NCBI GenBank assembly: GCA_026004675.1
Contig: BPJP01000002.1
Location: forward strand, 717,335-781,334
From: Gemmatales bacterium
Lineage (GTDB): Bacteria; Planctomycetota; Planctomycetia; Gemmatales; Gemmataceae
DNA length: 64,000 nucleotides
Direction: 5' to 3'
Each line of letters begins with the position of its first letter. The stretch's first letter is position 1. The notes beneath the pieces are model-generated. The model worked only from the letters and a program-made list of their open reading frames with translations, made no database searches and was not told where the DNA came from. Shown in pieces: positions 6,787 through 16,392 of this stretch. Both the position numbers and the translations under genes were made by a program.

Positions 6787-9027
6787 TCAGTCAGGAATTT
6801 CCCGGTAAATAGCGTTCCAACGATCGACGCAACGGGCAAAGACCGGCTTCAAATCAGGGTCGAATACGGTGCCGAACCGATCACTAATAACCTCAATCGC
6901 TGCGCTGTGAGACAAAGCGGGCTTGTAGGGGCGGCAGGAACGGATCGAATCATACGCGTCGGCCAGGGCAACCAGGCGAGCGGCAAGAGGGATGTCGTTG
7001 CCGCTCAAACCCTCGGGATACCCCTTGCCATCAAATTGTTCATGGTGATGCTTGACGATTTCGATGGCCATCGGCAGGTATCCCTGCTGTCCGCAGGCAT
7101 CGACGATATCCTGCAGAATCCTGGCACCCAACACCGTGTGCTCTTGCATGACAAAGCGCTCTTCCGTCGTGAGTTCACCTGACTTCATGAGGATATGCCG
7201 GGGGATCGACACCATGCCGATGTCATGCAAAGGCGCACTTTGTTCAAGAAATTGAATAAACTCCAGGTCGATCGTGCCACCAAAAGCGGGAAACTGGCAG
7301 GCCTCTTCAGCAAGGAAACGGCAATAGCGCTGCATGCGCAACAAATGGCTCTTGGTTTCTATTTGAGCATGTTCGATCACTTTGATCAGGCCCAGGCCGA
7401 TTCCATTTTGCGCCCGGAAGAGTTCGCTTTCACGCTCGTTCAATCCTTTTTCCAGTTCGGCATTGACCGTCAGCAAATGGGATTTGAATTCCTCGGACAA
7501 GTCCTGCGAATGCTTGAGGTTCAAATGCCATTGGACGCGATGGATCAGCTCCTTGGCACCGAACGGTTTGGCCATAAAGTCGTCGGCACCCGCGTGCATC
7601 GCCTCCGCCATGTCATCGGCACTAGCCCGACCCGACATGAGGATGATCTTCAGGTTCGGCGTCTGCGACTTGTCACGCAGGTCGGGAAGAATGTCCAAGC
7701 AGTTGGTGTCACCCAAATGCACGTCGATCAGGACCAGATCATAAGGTTCGGAATGAACCGCTTTGATGGCCTCGTCGGCCGAGGCTACTACATCGCAAAC
7801 GTGATTGGCCCGTTCAAGAAGCCGTTGGCACAGTGAGCTGACAGCGTCGATGTCTTCGACGACCAGAACACGAGACGTGCGGCGAGGTTTGACGGTTTTG
7901 TGGATGATCGATGTGTCCGTGGATCCCAGAAGATCGGATGAACTCGCGACGTTGCGTCTGTTTTCCTGACTGAGGTAACACAAAAGCGCGCGCATGACCG
8001 CCTGGCAGCTCGGATAGCGGTCCTCCCTTCTGGGAGCGAGCATGCGCATGATTACGGACTCCAAACCGACAGGAATGCCGGGTTGCAACGAACGAGGCGA
8101 GGGGGGCTGTTCAAATTCCCGCAACATCGGGTTCGACTCGAACGGAACGTGTCCTGTCAAGCACCAATACAGGGTTCCTCCCATGCCGTAAATATCTGCT
8201 CGCTGGTCCACCGATCGGGCATCCCGTGCCTGTTCCGGCGCCATATAGTCGGCTGTGCCCATCATCATTCCTGGTTCCGTCAGGCGCCGATGCATCTGCT
8301 GCGCCATTCCGAAGTCGAGCAATTTCGCCTGCCAATCCGCGGTCACCAGAATATTCGATGGCTTCAGATCCCGGTGCACCAAACCATTCTTGTGTGCCTC
8401 CGCCAAGGCGGATGCCACCTGATAAATGATGTCACAGCTTTGGGCCACCGACAAAGGACCGTTCTCTTCCACCAGACGTTCCAAGTCCTTCCCCGGAACG
8501 TACTCCATTACAAAGTAGTGCAAGACCTGTCCATCGCGTTCATTCGAATGCCAGGTTCCCCCGTCGATGGCAGCCACGATATTGGGGTGCTGCAATCGCG
8601 CCACCATGCGCATTTCTGTAAAGAAGCGAGCCAAAAGTTGCCGCTCCTCCAGATGGGAAGGCAGCACCTTGATGGCCACGGTTCGGCGCATGTGGATGTG
8701 CTCCGCTTTGAACACCACTCCCATGCCGCCGGCACCCAGTCGGTCCAAAACGCGGTAATTGCCGATTACCAGACCAAACATCTTGCCGCTGGCAATCCGA
8801 CCAGCCTGGTATTCGGTCAACAATCCCTCGTGCACAAGACGATGCAGCAATTCCGCCTCGTTGGCTTTTGACCATAACTCGTCGCGGGTTTCACGAGGGA
8901 GTTTCTCCCAGTCTTCCGGCAGAATCAGCGACGACTCCAGCAACTTTTCCACCAGCTGATTTCGGCAGACCGTAACACTGGTCGTTCGCGACTGATCCAC
9001 AGTCGTTAATGGCACTTCGTGAGGCAT
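6787..9027 (-). CDS. Ser/Thr protein kinase - receiver - HD-GYP fusion
   Basis: 746 residues combining three signalling modules. Residues ~90-360 are a eukaryotic-like kinase with the Gly loop (LGAGGMGVVFKA), Lys in VAIKVLP, HRDLKPSN and DFG. About 395-515 is a CheY-like receiver (LVVEDID, phospho-acceptor Asp in VLIDVHLGD, Lys in MAKPFG). About 535-745 is an HD-GYP phosphodiesterase with HDIG, HHEQFDGKGYPEGL and ALADAYDS, expected to hydrolyse cyclic di-GMP. ATG 9027 (MPHEVP) is preferred to GTG 9063. The gene is divergent from flgE with 148 bases between, consistent with control of motility or attachment by c-di-GMP; that is inference. No transmembrane helix is evident, so it is probably cytoplasmic. 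Confidence 0.9.
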   Translation of the reverse strand: MPHEVPLTTVDQSRTTSVTVCRNQLVEKLLESSLILPEDWEKLPRETRDELWSKANEAELLHRLVHEGLLTEYQAGRIASGKMFGLVIGNYRVLDRLGAGGMGVVFKAEHIHMRRTVAIKVLPSHLEERQLLARFFTEMRMVARLQHPNIVAAIDGGTWHSNERDGQVLHYFVMEYVPGKDLERLVEENGPLSVAQSCDIIYQVASALAEAHKNGLVHRDLKPSNILVTADWQAKLLDFGMAQQMHRRLTEPGMMMGTADYMAPEQARDARSVDQRADIYGMGGTLYWCLTGHVPFESNPMLREFEQPPSPRSLQPGIPVGLESVIMRMLAPRREDRYPSCQAVMRALLCYLSQENRRNVASSSDLLGSTDTSIIHKTVKPRRTSRVLVVEDIDAVSSLCQRLLERANHVCDVVASADEAIKAVHSEPYDLVLIDVHLGDTNCLDILPDLRDKSQTPNLKIILMSGRASADDMAEAMHAGADDFMAKPFGAKELIHRVQWHLNLKHSQDLSEEFKSHLLTVNAELEKGLNERESELFRAQNGIGLGLIKVIEHAQIETKSHLLRMQRYCRFLAEEACQFPAFGGTIDLEFIQFLEQSAPLHDIGMVSIPRHILMKSGELTTEERFVMQEHTVLGARILQDIVDACGQQGYLPMAIEIVKHHHEQFDGKGYPEGLSGNDIPLAARLVALADAYDSIRSCRPYKPALSHSAAIEVISDRFGTVFDPDLKPVFARCVDRWNAIYREIPD

Positions 9028-9111
9028 CGTCTGGTACAGAGTCCAACAAATACACAGGCACACAATTCTTATCGAACCAGCGAACGTCAGCTTGCGGGAA
9101 TCGAGCTTTTT

Positions 9112-9141
9112 TTGACAAGGGTGGCGAAATGCGGCTATACT
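9112..9141 (+). promoter_or_regulatory. Strong sigma-70-type promoter for flgE
   Basis: Consensus TTGACA at 9112-9117, an 18-base spacer, and TATACT at 9136-9141, 34 bases before the flgE ATG. It is the best promoter match I see in the window. It does not resemble a sigma-28 or sigma-54 flagellar promoter. Confidence 0.65.
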
Positions 9142-9175
9142 TGAGGGGAATCCGTGCTACCGATGAGTTTGGCCC

Positions 9176-10444
9176 ATGATCAACGCGATCTTTGCTGGTG
9201 AATCTGCCCTGCTGGCTTTTCAAAGGCAGCTGGATGTCATTGGCAATAACGTCGCCAATTCCAATACCACCGGATTCAAAAGCCAGACCGTCGGTTTTGC
9301 CGATCTCCTCTATCAAACCTTGCAGCTGGGGGTCGCACCCCAGGGAAACATCGGCGGACTGAATCCGTTGCAAAAGGGTTTGGGCGTTAGAGTTGCATCG
9401 ATCAGCACCGATTTCACCCAAGGGACTTTGACGCCAACAGGCGATCCATTCAACGTTGCCATCTCTGGCAATGGCTTTTTTGTCCTGGACAACGGCAGCG
9501 ATCAACTGTTCACCCGCGACGGCACTTTCGGCGTCAATGCCGATGGCTTCCTGGTGCACGCCGGCACCGGCTTCTTCGTCCAGCGATCTGGCACGGTGGG
9601 GGAAGGAGGCGCTGGCTTGCCCGCCTTTCAAGTCGGTGGCGATAATCGCATCGTCATTCCTCCAATCGGAACGGCTGTTCCGGGACAGGCGACCGCCAAC
9701 GTCACGCTCCAGGGAAACCTCGACGCAGCCACGCCAATTGGTGGGTCCACTTCCTCGAATATCACCATTTTCGACAGCCAAGGCAACTCCCACGTGTTGA
9801 CTCTGTTGTTCACGAAAACGGCAGCCAACACCTGGAGCATTTCTGGCAGCATTCCCGCTGCCGAGGGCAACGTATCGCCGAACACCATCGGGCCAGTCAC
9901 ATTCAATCTCGACGGATCGCTCGCGGGACCGGCCAGCGGTTCCATGACGGTCAACATTACCTCGCCGACTGCCTTGCCTCCACAGGTGATCAACTTCGAT
10001 CTGGGCAACATCGGCGGTTTCCTCGGCTTGACCCAATTGGGAGGCGGAAATTCCGCTGCCGCCACCAATCAAGACGGCTTCGCCGCCGGTTTTCTCAACG
10101 CCTTCAATATCGGCAACGACGGCATCATCACGGGCACGTTCAGCAACGGACAGACATTTCCGATCGCTCAGCTGGCGCTGGCTGTTTTTCCCAATCAAGG
10201 CGGCCTGCTTCGCGTTGGCGACAACTTCTTCCGAGTTTCTCCAGCCTCAGGTGATCCCTCGATCGGCACCCCACTCACCGGCGGGCGAGGAAGTATCGCC
10301 GGGGCAACGCTCGAAGACTCCAATGTCGATCTCGCCACCGAACTGGCCCGGCTGATCATTACCCAGCGCAGCTTCGAAGTGAATTCCGATACGATCCGTG
10401 TCAGCAGCGAAATGTTGCAGACGGCAGCCGACTTGATCCCCTAA
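9176..10444 (+). CDS. flgE: Flagellar hook protein FlgE
   Basis: 422 residues, usual length for FlgE. The N-terminus holds the flagellar rod/hook signature (LDVIGNNVANSNTTGFK), followed by FADLLYQ and the FlgE/F/G beta region (AISGNGFFVL, LFTRDGTF). The C-terminus ends with the basal-body helix (ELARLIITQRSFEVNSD ... LQTAADLI). It forms the universal joint outside the outer membrane after export by the flagellar type III system. No other flagellar gene is nearby, and the next gene is convergent with only three bases between stops, so it is a single-gene unit with its own promoter. Confidence 0.93.
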   Translation: MINAIFAGESALLAFQRQLDVIGNNVANSNTTGFKSQTVGFADLLYQTLQLGVAPQGNIGGLNPLQKGLGVRVASISTDFTQGTLTPTGDPFNVAISGNGFFVLDNGSDQLFTRDGTFGVNADGFLVHAGTGFFVQRSGTVGEGGAGLPAFQVGGDNRIVIPPIGTAVPGQATANVTLQGNLDAATPIGGSTSSNITIFDSQGNSHVLTLLFTKTAANTWSISGSIPAAEGNVSPNTIGPVTFNLDGSLAGPASGSMTVNITSPTALPPQVINFDLGNIGGFLGLTQLGGGNSAAATNQDGFAAGFLNAFNIGNDGIITGTFSNGQTFPIAQLALAVFPNQGGLLRVGDNFFRVSPASGDPSIGTPLTGGRGSIAGATLEDSNVDLATELARLIITQRSFEVNSDTIRVSSEMLQTAADLIP

Positions 10445-10447
10445 AGA

Positions 10448-11143
10448 TCAGCCCTCATCTGCCCGGCGCTGACCGGTTGCGCGACGATTTGAAAGTGGCG
10501 GCTTGGGGAACGGCAAGCACATGGGATCGCCATCGTCGTTGCGCAGCGCGTCCCTTACGGATTGTTGTCTGTCGAAAAGCCGCCAATACATGAATTGCCG
10601 CCAAAGGTGACGCAATTCTCCCGCCTGTGGGAACCGCCGAACTGCTTGCCGCAAAACGTCTTGAGCGTCGGCCACTAAACCCAATCGGCACAAACCGCGA
10701 ACGGCCTTGCGAAGGATGGAAGCGTCACCGGGTGCAAGTTTGACGCTGTGCCGCAGCAAGGTCTCCGCTTCCTTCGGACGGCCGTTTCGGAGGCATAACC
10801 AGCCCAAATCAGCCGTGCAGTCCGCCTGATACGGGTCCAATTCCAACGATTTTCGGAGATGGGCTTCTGCCACGTACCACCGCCGACGATTACCTCGTAC
10901 AAGCGAACGCCCATAAAGATAATGCAATCGCGGCTGCTGAGGAAATTGTCCCAGTGCCGCCGCCAGATGCCGACGCGCACGACGGTACTGCTTTTGTTCC
11001 AAAAGCCGTTCCCCTGCCAGCCCCGCCTCCGTTGCATTCACCAGCTGGCACCAACAGGAGCATTTTGCTTTGGCTGCCGCTTCGATTTGCAAATTCTGTG
11101 CGGTAAGGCGCAGACGGTCGATGAGGTGAAGAACGGCATCCAT
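10448..11143 (-). CDS. TPR-repeat protein
   Basis: About 231 residues, predicted soluble, with three to four TPR-like helical pairs in the middle (for example AEAHLRKSLELDPYQADC and AETLLRHSVKLAPGDAS). The start at ATG 11143 follows GGAGG by five bases; that GGAGG lies inside the ATG-initiated extension from 11155, so the second ATG is favoured. TPR proteins are scaffolds, and no partner is evident. It is convergent with flgE. Confidence 0.7.
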   Translation of the reverse strand: MDAVLHLIDRLRLTAQNLQIEAAAKAKCSCWCQLVNATEAGLAGERLLEQKQYRRARRHLAAALGQFPQQPRLHYLYGRSLVRGNRRRWYVAEAHLRKSLELDPYQADCTADLGWLCLRNGRPKEAETLLRHSVKLAPGDASILRKAVRGLCRLGLVADAQDVLRQAVRRFPQAGELRHLWRQFMYWRLFDRQQSVRDALRNDDGDPMCLPFPKPPLSNRRATGQRRADEG

Positions 11144-11211
11144 GCCAGCCTCCATGCCAAAGCAGGCTGATTATAATTTCATCGCAAGAATGCCGCAAGA
11201 CGGGGGTTTTT

Positions 11212-11427
11212 TCAATTTGCTTTGACGGAAGGGATGATCCTGGCGAAAAGTTCGTTATCCTCATCGCCGTGACAGCCAAAATGACAGAACAACAGATACA
11301 GACTCAATGCGACAAGGACGAGCCATTGCCAAGGGAAAACGCCTGGCTTGTTCGGTGAAGCGTTCTGCACCAGGCAATCGCCTTGCTGGTTATGGCAGAC
11401 GGTGTGATCTCGAGTTGTCAGTGTCAT
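11212..11427 (-). CDS. Small membrane protein, hypothetical
   Basis: 71 residues from ATG 11427. There is one strong hydrophobic segment of about 20 residues (WLVLVALSLYLLFCHFGC) and an acidic, charged C-terminus. It lies between a terminator upstream and the TPR gene downstream on the same strand. No family recognised and no convincing ribosome site, so it may be spurious. Confidence 0.35.
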   Translation of the reverse strand: MTLTTRDHTVCHNQQGDCLVQNASPNKPGVFPWQWLVLVALSLYLLFCHFGCHGDEDNELFARIIPSVKAN

Positions 11428-11464
11428 CTCAACTATCCAAAAAAACGCACTTGGCGGTGGGCGC

Positions 11465-11500
11465 AAAAACAGAGCCTGGAAAGGCGACCTCCCCAGGCTC
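11465..11500 (-). terminator. Rho-independent terminator for the DUF1549/DUF1553 gene
   Basis: On the minus strand GAGCCTGG (11500-11493) pairs with CCAGGCTC (11479-11472) and is followed by TGTTTTT. It lies 25 bases after the stop at 11525. Confidence 0.75.
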
Positions 11501-11524
11501 CACAGCGAAAGTGGCGTCGATGCT

Positions 11525-13303
11525 TTAGTGGTTCAGGATGAACTCACTGCTGTTCAACAAGGCCCAGAACAAATCCTGAGCGGCTTTGCGCCAGAATTCT
11601 GGTCGCCTGGTATCTTCGCGGATCAACACCGGTTTGATGTCCTCGAAGATTTGTTTCTGTTCCGCCGTCGTCGGCTTGCGATTGAGCACGATCAAGAATA
11701 GATGATCCACAACCGCAGGCCAGGATCCTTTCGCCATGGCCGCAGCCACGGGACCATCCTTCGATTCGATTGCCGCGTTGATATCGTTGCCGTTCATCAA
11801 CATAAGGGCCTGAATGACGGTTCCGTTGAAGGTTTGCTCGTTGCCTTCATCATCCCCGAAGCTGACGACCAGCTGGTTCAGCCAGCGTTCCCTCAGATCC
11901 CTGCGTGTTTCATCGACCGTGGCTTTTTCCTGCCCATACGCATAGGTGGAAACCCAAATCGACTCGAAAAGCTGTTCGGGCGACATCGACTTGAGCAACA
12001 TTCGGCTGAAGAAGACTTCGTCTTCTTTCTTCTCGTTGGTTTCGTTCGCGGTGCAGGCCAAGTTATAGGGTTTGCTGTTGCAAATCCAGCGAATCAGTTC
12101 GCGGTGATCGTAGTTTACTTTGCGGAATTCTTCCGCAAGGTATTCCAGCAACTCCGGATGAACCACCTCGTTATGTTGACCGAAGTCGTCGAACTCTTTG
12201 TTGACTGTCAATCCTCGGCCAAAAAAGTGGGCCCACATCCGGTTGACGTAGGCTTTGGCGAAAAAGGGATCGTTGATGATGAATTCAGCCAATGCTTCGC
12301 GACGGGTTTTGTTCGAGCCGACTTTCCACTGGCTGCCATCCAGATATTCTGAGCGCCGCATGAACCCGACAGCTTTGCGGTTCTCGAAGTAGATCATGTT
12401 CTCTTTGTTGAGAGATTCATCGTCCTGAAGCCCGAAGATCGGAACATTCATGCGGTTGTTCCGCCGAGCCGGCGTGCCAATCCGGCGAACCTGACGCAAG
12501 AAGGTATTCATGCCCCAGAAGTGCTTTTGCTTCCACTCCGGATTGAACGGATGGTCATGGCATTGGGTGCACTGAATCTGAATACCCAGGAAAATACGTG
12601 TGATTCGGGAAGTAATCGGCACAAAATCGAACATGCCGTCCTTGATTTCCTGACCACGTGGGGTCGGTTCGCCCAGATGTTGCAGGATGAAGTTCACCGC
12701 GCCGTTTTCATTGTTCATGCCCTTTGCCGTGATCAAGCCGCGGACAATGTCGTCCCAGCCAGTGGGTTCGGCCTTCTTCTTGATCTGGCCGGTTTCGGGA
12801 TCAACATAACTGTCTGAAAACTGTTCCGCCAACCAGACTTGCATCTGATCGCGGTTGAGCGGATTGGCACTCCGCGTCAACAGCCAAGTCGTCCAAATGG
12901 TGGCCCAGTTATCGACGTATTCTTCGCTCGCCAACAACCGATCGATCAAACTTGCCCGCCGGCTTTGCGGAGCCTCTCTCATGAATTGGGCGATTTCTTC
13001 GGGCGTGGCAATTCGGCCAAGAATGTCGAGGGTTGCTCGCCGAATGAACTCGTAATCCGAGCAGATTTCGGCTGGTCGAATCTCGTTATCTTTCCATTTC
13101 TGTTCGATCAGTTCGTTAATCCTCATAACCTGCGGAATCGAGACGATGGGCAGTTCCGGAGCAGGTGCGGCTTTGCTCGTGCTAGCCGTCTTGCTACTTT
13201 GTTGCGCCTCCGCCGGTCCACTAGCAACCAAACCGATCAAAGAGAGGACGGCTGCTATTGCCAGCAGTCGAGCCGACGAAAATGTTCTCATACGCTTGGC
13301 CAT
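11525..13303 (-). CDS. DUF1549/DUF1553 protein with CxxCH motif
   Basis: 592 residues with a signal peptide (hydrophobic ~10-28). DUF1549 covers roughly 50-260, with the typical IQCTQCHDHPF in its second half. DUF1553 covers the C-terminal half (AYVNRMWAHFFGRGL; ending NSSEFILNH). CxxCH could bind haem c, but in this planctomycete-specific family that is unproven. Many relatives sit next to DUF1501 sulfatase-like genes and carry an N-terminal cytochrome domain; both are absent here. The second of two close ATGs (13303) has AAGGGGG seven bases upstream. A single-gene unit with its own terminator. Confidence 0.88.
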   Translation of the reverse strand: MAKRMRTFSSARLLAIAAVLSLIGLVASGPAEAQQSSKTASTSKAAPAPELPIVSIPQVMRINELIEQKWKDNEIRPAEICSDYEFIRRATLDILGRIATPEEIAQFMREAPQSRRASLIDRLLASEEYVDNWATIWTTWLLTRSANPLNRDQMQVWLAEQFSDSYVDPETGQIKKKAEPTGWDDIVRGLITAKGMNNENGAVNFILQHLGEPTPRGQEIKDGMFDFVPITSRITRIFLGIQIQCTQCHDHPFNPEWKQKHFWGMNTFLRQVRRIGTPARRNNRMNVPIFGLQDDESLNKENMIYFENRKAVGFMRRSEYLDGSQWKVGSNKTRREALAEFIINDPFFAKAYVNRMWAHFFGRGLTVNKEFDDFGQHNEVVHPELLEYLAEEFRKVNYDHRELIRWICNSKPYNLACTANETNEKKEDEVFFSRMLLKSMSPEQLFESIWVSTYAYGQEKATVDETRRDLRERWLNQLVVSFGDDEGNEQTFNGTVIQALMLMNGNDINAAIESKDGPVAAAMAKGSWPAVVDHLFLIVLNRKPTTAEQKQIFEDIKPVLIREDTRRPEFWRKAAQDLFWALLNSSEFILNH

Positions 13304-13721
13304 CTTCATTCCCCCTTGAGGCCTGAATTTTAGATCGTGACCCCCGACGTGCTTCGGGATTTGAACTTCATCTACAGAACACCAGACAGTCACTCTTTGG
13401 ATGCTTCAAGCTCCCGAAAAGTTCCGCAAAAATGGGAAACTTCTTTTTTGCTCAGCTTGACGTTTCGATGCTCAAGCATAAGCCATGGCAGCCCGATCTT
13501 CAACAAAAATCGCCACCGGCAATCGATCTCTCGATCTCTCTTTACCTCGGAAAGGAAGCTGAAACGCAATTCGCATACCAGAACATCTTCGGCTACCGAA
13601 GCGTGCTAGTCGCTGAAGAACTGAAAGTGCCCTGCCATCGTATACAAGTCGGCTATCTATTTGACTCGCAACCAAGCCGTTCTAAGGGACCGGTGCGGGA
13701 ACGTTCCCGAAAGGAAATCTC
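13304..13721. other. Intergenic region
   Basis: 418 bases between divergent genes, AT-richer than its surroundings. Short open frames are present but have no family resemblance or ribosome site. It must hold the promoters of both neighbours; none is clear enough to mark. Confidence 0.5.
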
Positions 13722-15240
13722 ATGACATACGACGGCATCCAACCGCGCGACCAACACAATGAAGCACTTGTTCAGAATGTTCGCCCTCCCGATTGGCAGA
13801 ATCCGAAACCGTTGTCGAGATACCACCTGGTCGTGATTGGCGGAGGCACGGCGGGTTTAGTCTCAGCAGCGGCGGCGGCCATGCTCGGCGGCAAAGTCGC
13901 CCTGATCGAACGCCATTTGCTTGGCGGCGATTGCCTGAATGTCGGTTGCGTCCCGTCGAAAGCACTGATTCGCGCGGCTCGGGTCGCCGCCCAGGTCCGC
14001 AGCGCCGACAAATTCGGCGTCGAGATAGCCGGCAACGTCCATGTGAACTTCCCAGCCGTCATGGAACGGATGCGACGGTTGCGCGCACGAATCAGTCCGC
14101 ACGATTCAGCCAGACGCCTGGCCGACTTGGGCGTCCACGTCTTCTTCGGGACCGGCCGATTCACCGGCCCGAATTCGATCGAAGTCGGGAGCGAAACGCT
14201 TCGCTTTCGAAAGGCTGTCATTGCCACCGGGGCTCGCCCAGTCGCCCCGCCCATTCCAGGCCTTGCCGATGTCGATTTCTTTACGAATGAAACGATCTTT
14301 TCCCTGACGCAGCTTCCAGAGCGACTGGCCATAATCGGTGCCGGGCCAATCGGCTGCGAACTGGCTCAATCCTTCGCTCGCTTCGGTTCGCGAGTCACTT
14401 TGCTCGAAGTGCTGCCGCATATTCTGCCAGCCGAAGACCGCGACGCCGCCGACATCGTCGCCGAAGCGTTAAGACGAGATGGCATCGACATTGTCCTCGA
14501 TTGCAAAATCGCCGAAGTGAAAAAGGAAAACGGGCGCCCAGTGCTGGTTGTCGAACGCTCCGGGCAAACGGAACGAATCGTTGTGGACGCCGTCCTGGTC
14601 GGCGCCGGCAGGGCGCCGAACGTCGATGAGTTAAACCTCGACGCCGCGGGCGTCGCGTACGACAAAAAAAACCGGTGTCAAGGTTGACGATCATCTGCGC
14701 ACGTCCAACGCGCGGATTTACGCTGCCGGCGACGTTTGCTCGACCTACAGGTTCACGCATGCGGCCGACGCGATGGCACGCATCGTCGTTCGCAACGCTC
14801 TCTTTCTGGGTCGCAGAAAAGTCAGCACACTGACCATCCCTTGGGCGACTTATACAGAGCCGGAAATTGCTCATGTCGGTCTGCACGAAAAGGACGCCCG
14901 ATCACATGGCATCCCTCACCGCGTGTTTATGCAAAAACTCGACGACGTTGACCGCGCCATCCTCGACAGCGAAGATGAAGGGTTCGTCAAGATCCTGACT
15001 CCGCCGAAAAGCGATGCCATTCTGGGGGCCACAATCGTTTCGGCTCATGCCAGCGAAATGATTTCCGAAATCACCGTCGCCATGGTAGCGGGAGTTGGAC
15101 TTGGCGCCATCTCCAACACCATTCACCCGTATCCCACGCAAGCCGAGGCGATCAAGAAAATAGGTGACGCCTACCTCCGCAGCCGACTGACGCCGCTGGT
15201 CCAAACCATGCTCAAAAAATGGCTTGCTTGGACAGGATAG
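13722..15240 (+). pseudogene. FAD-dependent pyridine nucleotide-disulfide oxidoreductase, frameshifted (probable sequence error)
   Basis: Translation runs to base 14664, then a run of eight A (14665-14672) shifts the frame to an early stop at 14687. With seven A the protein continues in the frame ending at 15240, giving ~505 residues. Features: FAD site VVIGGGTAGLVSA, redox-active pair GGDCLNVGCVPSK, NAD(P) site IIGAGPIGCELA, a second FAD motif YAAGDVC, and dimerisation domain with HPYPTQAE. It resembles mercuric reductase and dihydrolipoamide dehydrogenase. The mercury-binding C-terminal Cys pair and the N-terminal HMA domain are missing, so MerA activity is unlikely. The start is supported by AAAGGAAA upstream. 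Confidence 0.82.
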
Positions 15241-15273
15241 ACGCTGGCTCGTGCCGGTGGTCGGCTTTGCTAT

Positions 15274-16248
15274 TCATTCATCATCCGCAAAGGCGATCGG
15301 TTTGCCGCCGGTTTGCGTCTCGAGAATCTTCAGGTAAACAGAAAGGGGGAACAGCCCGATTTCCTTGCGAAATTGCTCGACGCGCTGTCGGTCTTGAAGC
15401 GGCAAAACCACGAATTGCCCCTTGTCGTTCCGGCCGATCTGTGTCCCGAAACGCTGCTTTTCGCCGAGGCTCAGCTGAACACGATCGAACAGCAGGGCAT
15501 AGGGTTGCGGATCGAGCAATTTCGCCTTCACGTCTTTTTCGATTTGTGGCAAGGCCGCAAGCATCAGCGGCAGATGTCCGCTGTGTTGCACAATCAAAAA
15601 CGCATGATTCGAAGCAGCAGCGCCGAATCTCGTGGCATCGATCCAGCCAATTCTTTGAACAAGCTGTACCAGAAATTTCGTGTTGTCGGCGTCGACCTTG
15701 GCTAATTCATTTCGTTGAACCTTGCCAGAGCGAACCTTTTGATCCAAACGGGCTCGACGAGCAAGCTCACCTTTGATCGAGTCGATCTCTTTCTTGGGCA
15801 AATCGCCTGCCGATCCCAGCTTCAAAGGACGTACCTCGAGTTCAGCCGGCGTTCGAGCCAATTTGCGGTATTTTTCGGGCTTCCCTTGTGGCGGAATGAG
15901 AATGAGCCGGTCGCCCATAAATTCATACTTGTATACAGTTTTTTTCCCCCAGGCTTCACTTACGATCTTGCCTGGCTCATAGGTCGCCTTGGCGATCCGT
16001 AATCGGGCGCCGCCAAGACGGGCAAAATAGCATTTTTTCGCCGAGAAGCGAATCACGCGGTCGTTGTCTTCTTCGTTTTGCCAGCAGCCAATTAACACCT
16101 TGGCATGGGCGGGAACGCGTTCGGCTGGCGAGGGCAGCGTTTGTTTCTCCTTTGCTGGTGCTTGCGCCCGGGAACACTCGCCGACGGCAAATGACCCAAC
16201 CACGAAGAGAAGCCCTTGTAGCAGAATCAACACACGGCAGAACTTCAT
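15274..16248 (-). CDS. Secreted DUF6624-type protein
   Basis: 324 residues, with a signal segment (about 5-25) including a Cys (GECSRAQ). A central ~90-residue beta-rich part has the motif IGCWQNEEDND near its beginning. The C-terminal half reads like DUF6624: GWIDATRFGAAASNHAFLI, then YALLFDRV and FGTQIGRN. Function unknown. The start at ATG 16248 follows GGGGA by five bases. It is convergent with the oxidoreductase. Confidence 0.68.
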   Translation of the reverse strand: MKFCRVLILLQGLLFVVGSFAVGECSRAQAPAKEKQTLPSPAERVPAHAKVLIGCWQNEEDNDRVIRFSAKKCYFARLGGARLRIAKATYEPGKIVSEAWGKKTVYKYEFMGDRLILIPPQGKPEKYRKLARTPAELEVRPLKLGSAGDLPKKEIDSIKGELARRARLDQKVRSGKVQRNELAKVDADNTKFLVQLVQRIGWIDATRFGAAASNHAFLIVQHSGHLPLMLAALPQIEKDVKAKLLDPQPYALLFDRVQLSLGEKQRFGTQIGRNDKGQFVVLPLQDRQRVEQFRKEIGLFPLSVYLKILETQTGGKPIAFADDE

Positions 16249-16392
16249 ATCGTCCCCTTCACGCAATGCAAATTCGCGGCATCGATGCGGACGCCGTGGC
16301 TCACGGACCTGTGTTGACGATTTCACAGATACGACGATCAGCAGTAGGAATTTTCACAAATACTACGATCGGATCGCAGAAATCGGCAACGA

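Noticed and set aside
8891..10198. 435-codon minus-strand open frame opposite flgE
   Set aside because: It is the antisense shadow of a clear FlgE gene, with no family resemblance and no start signal.
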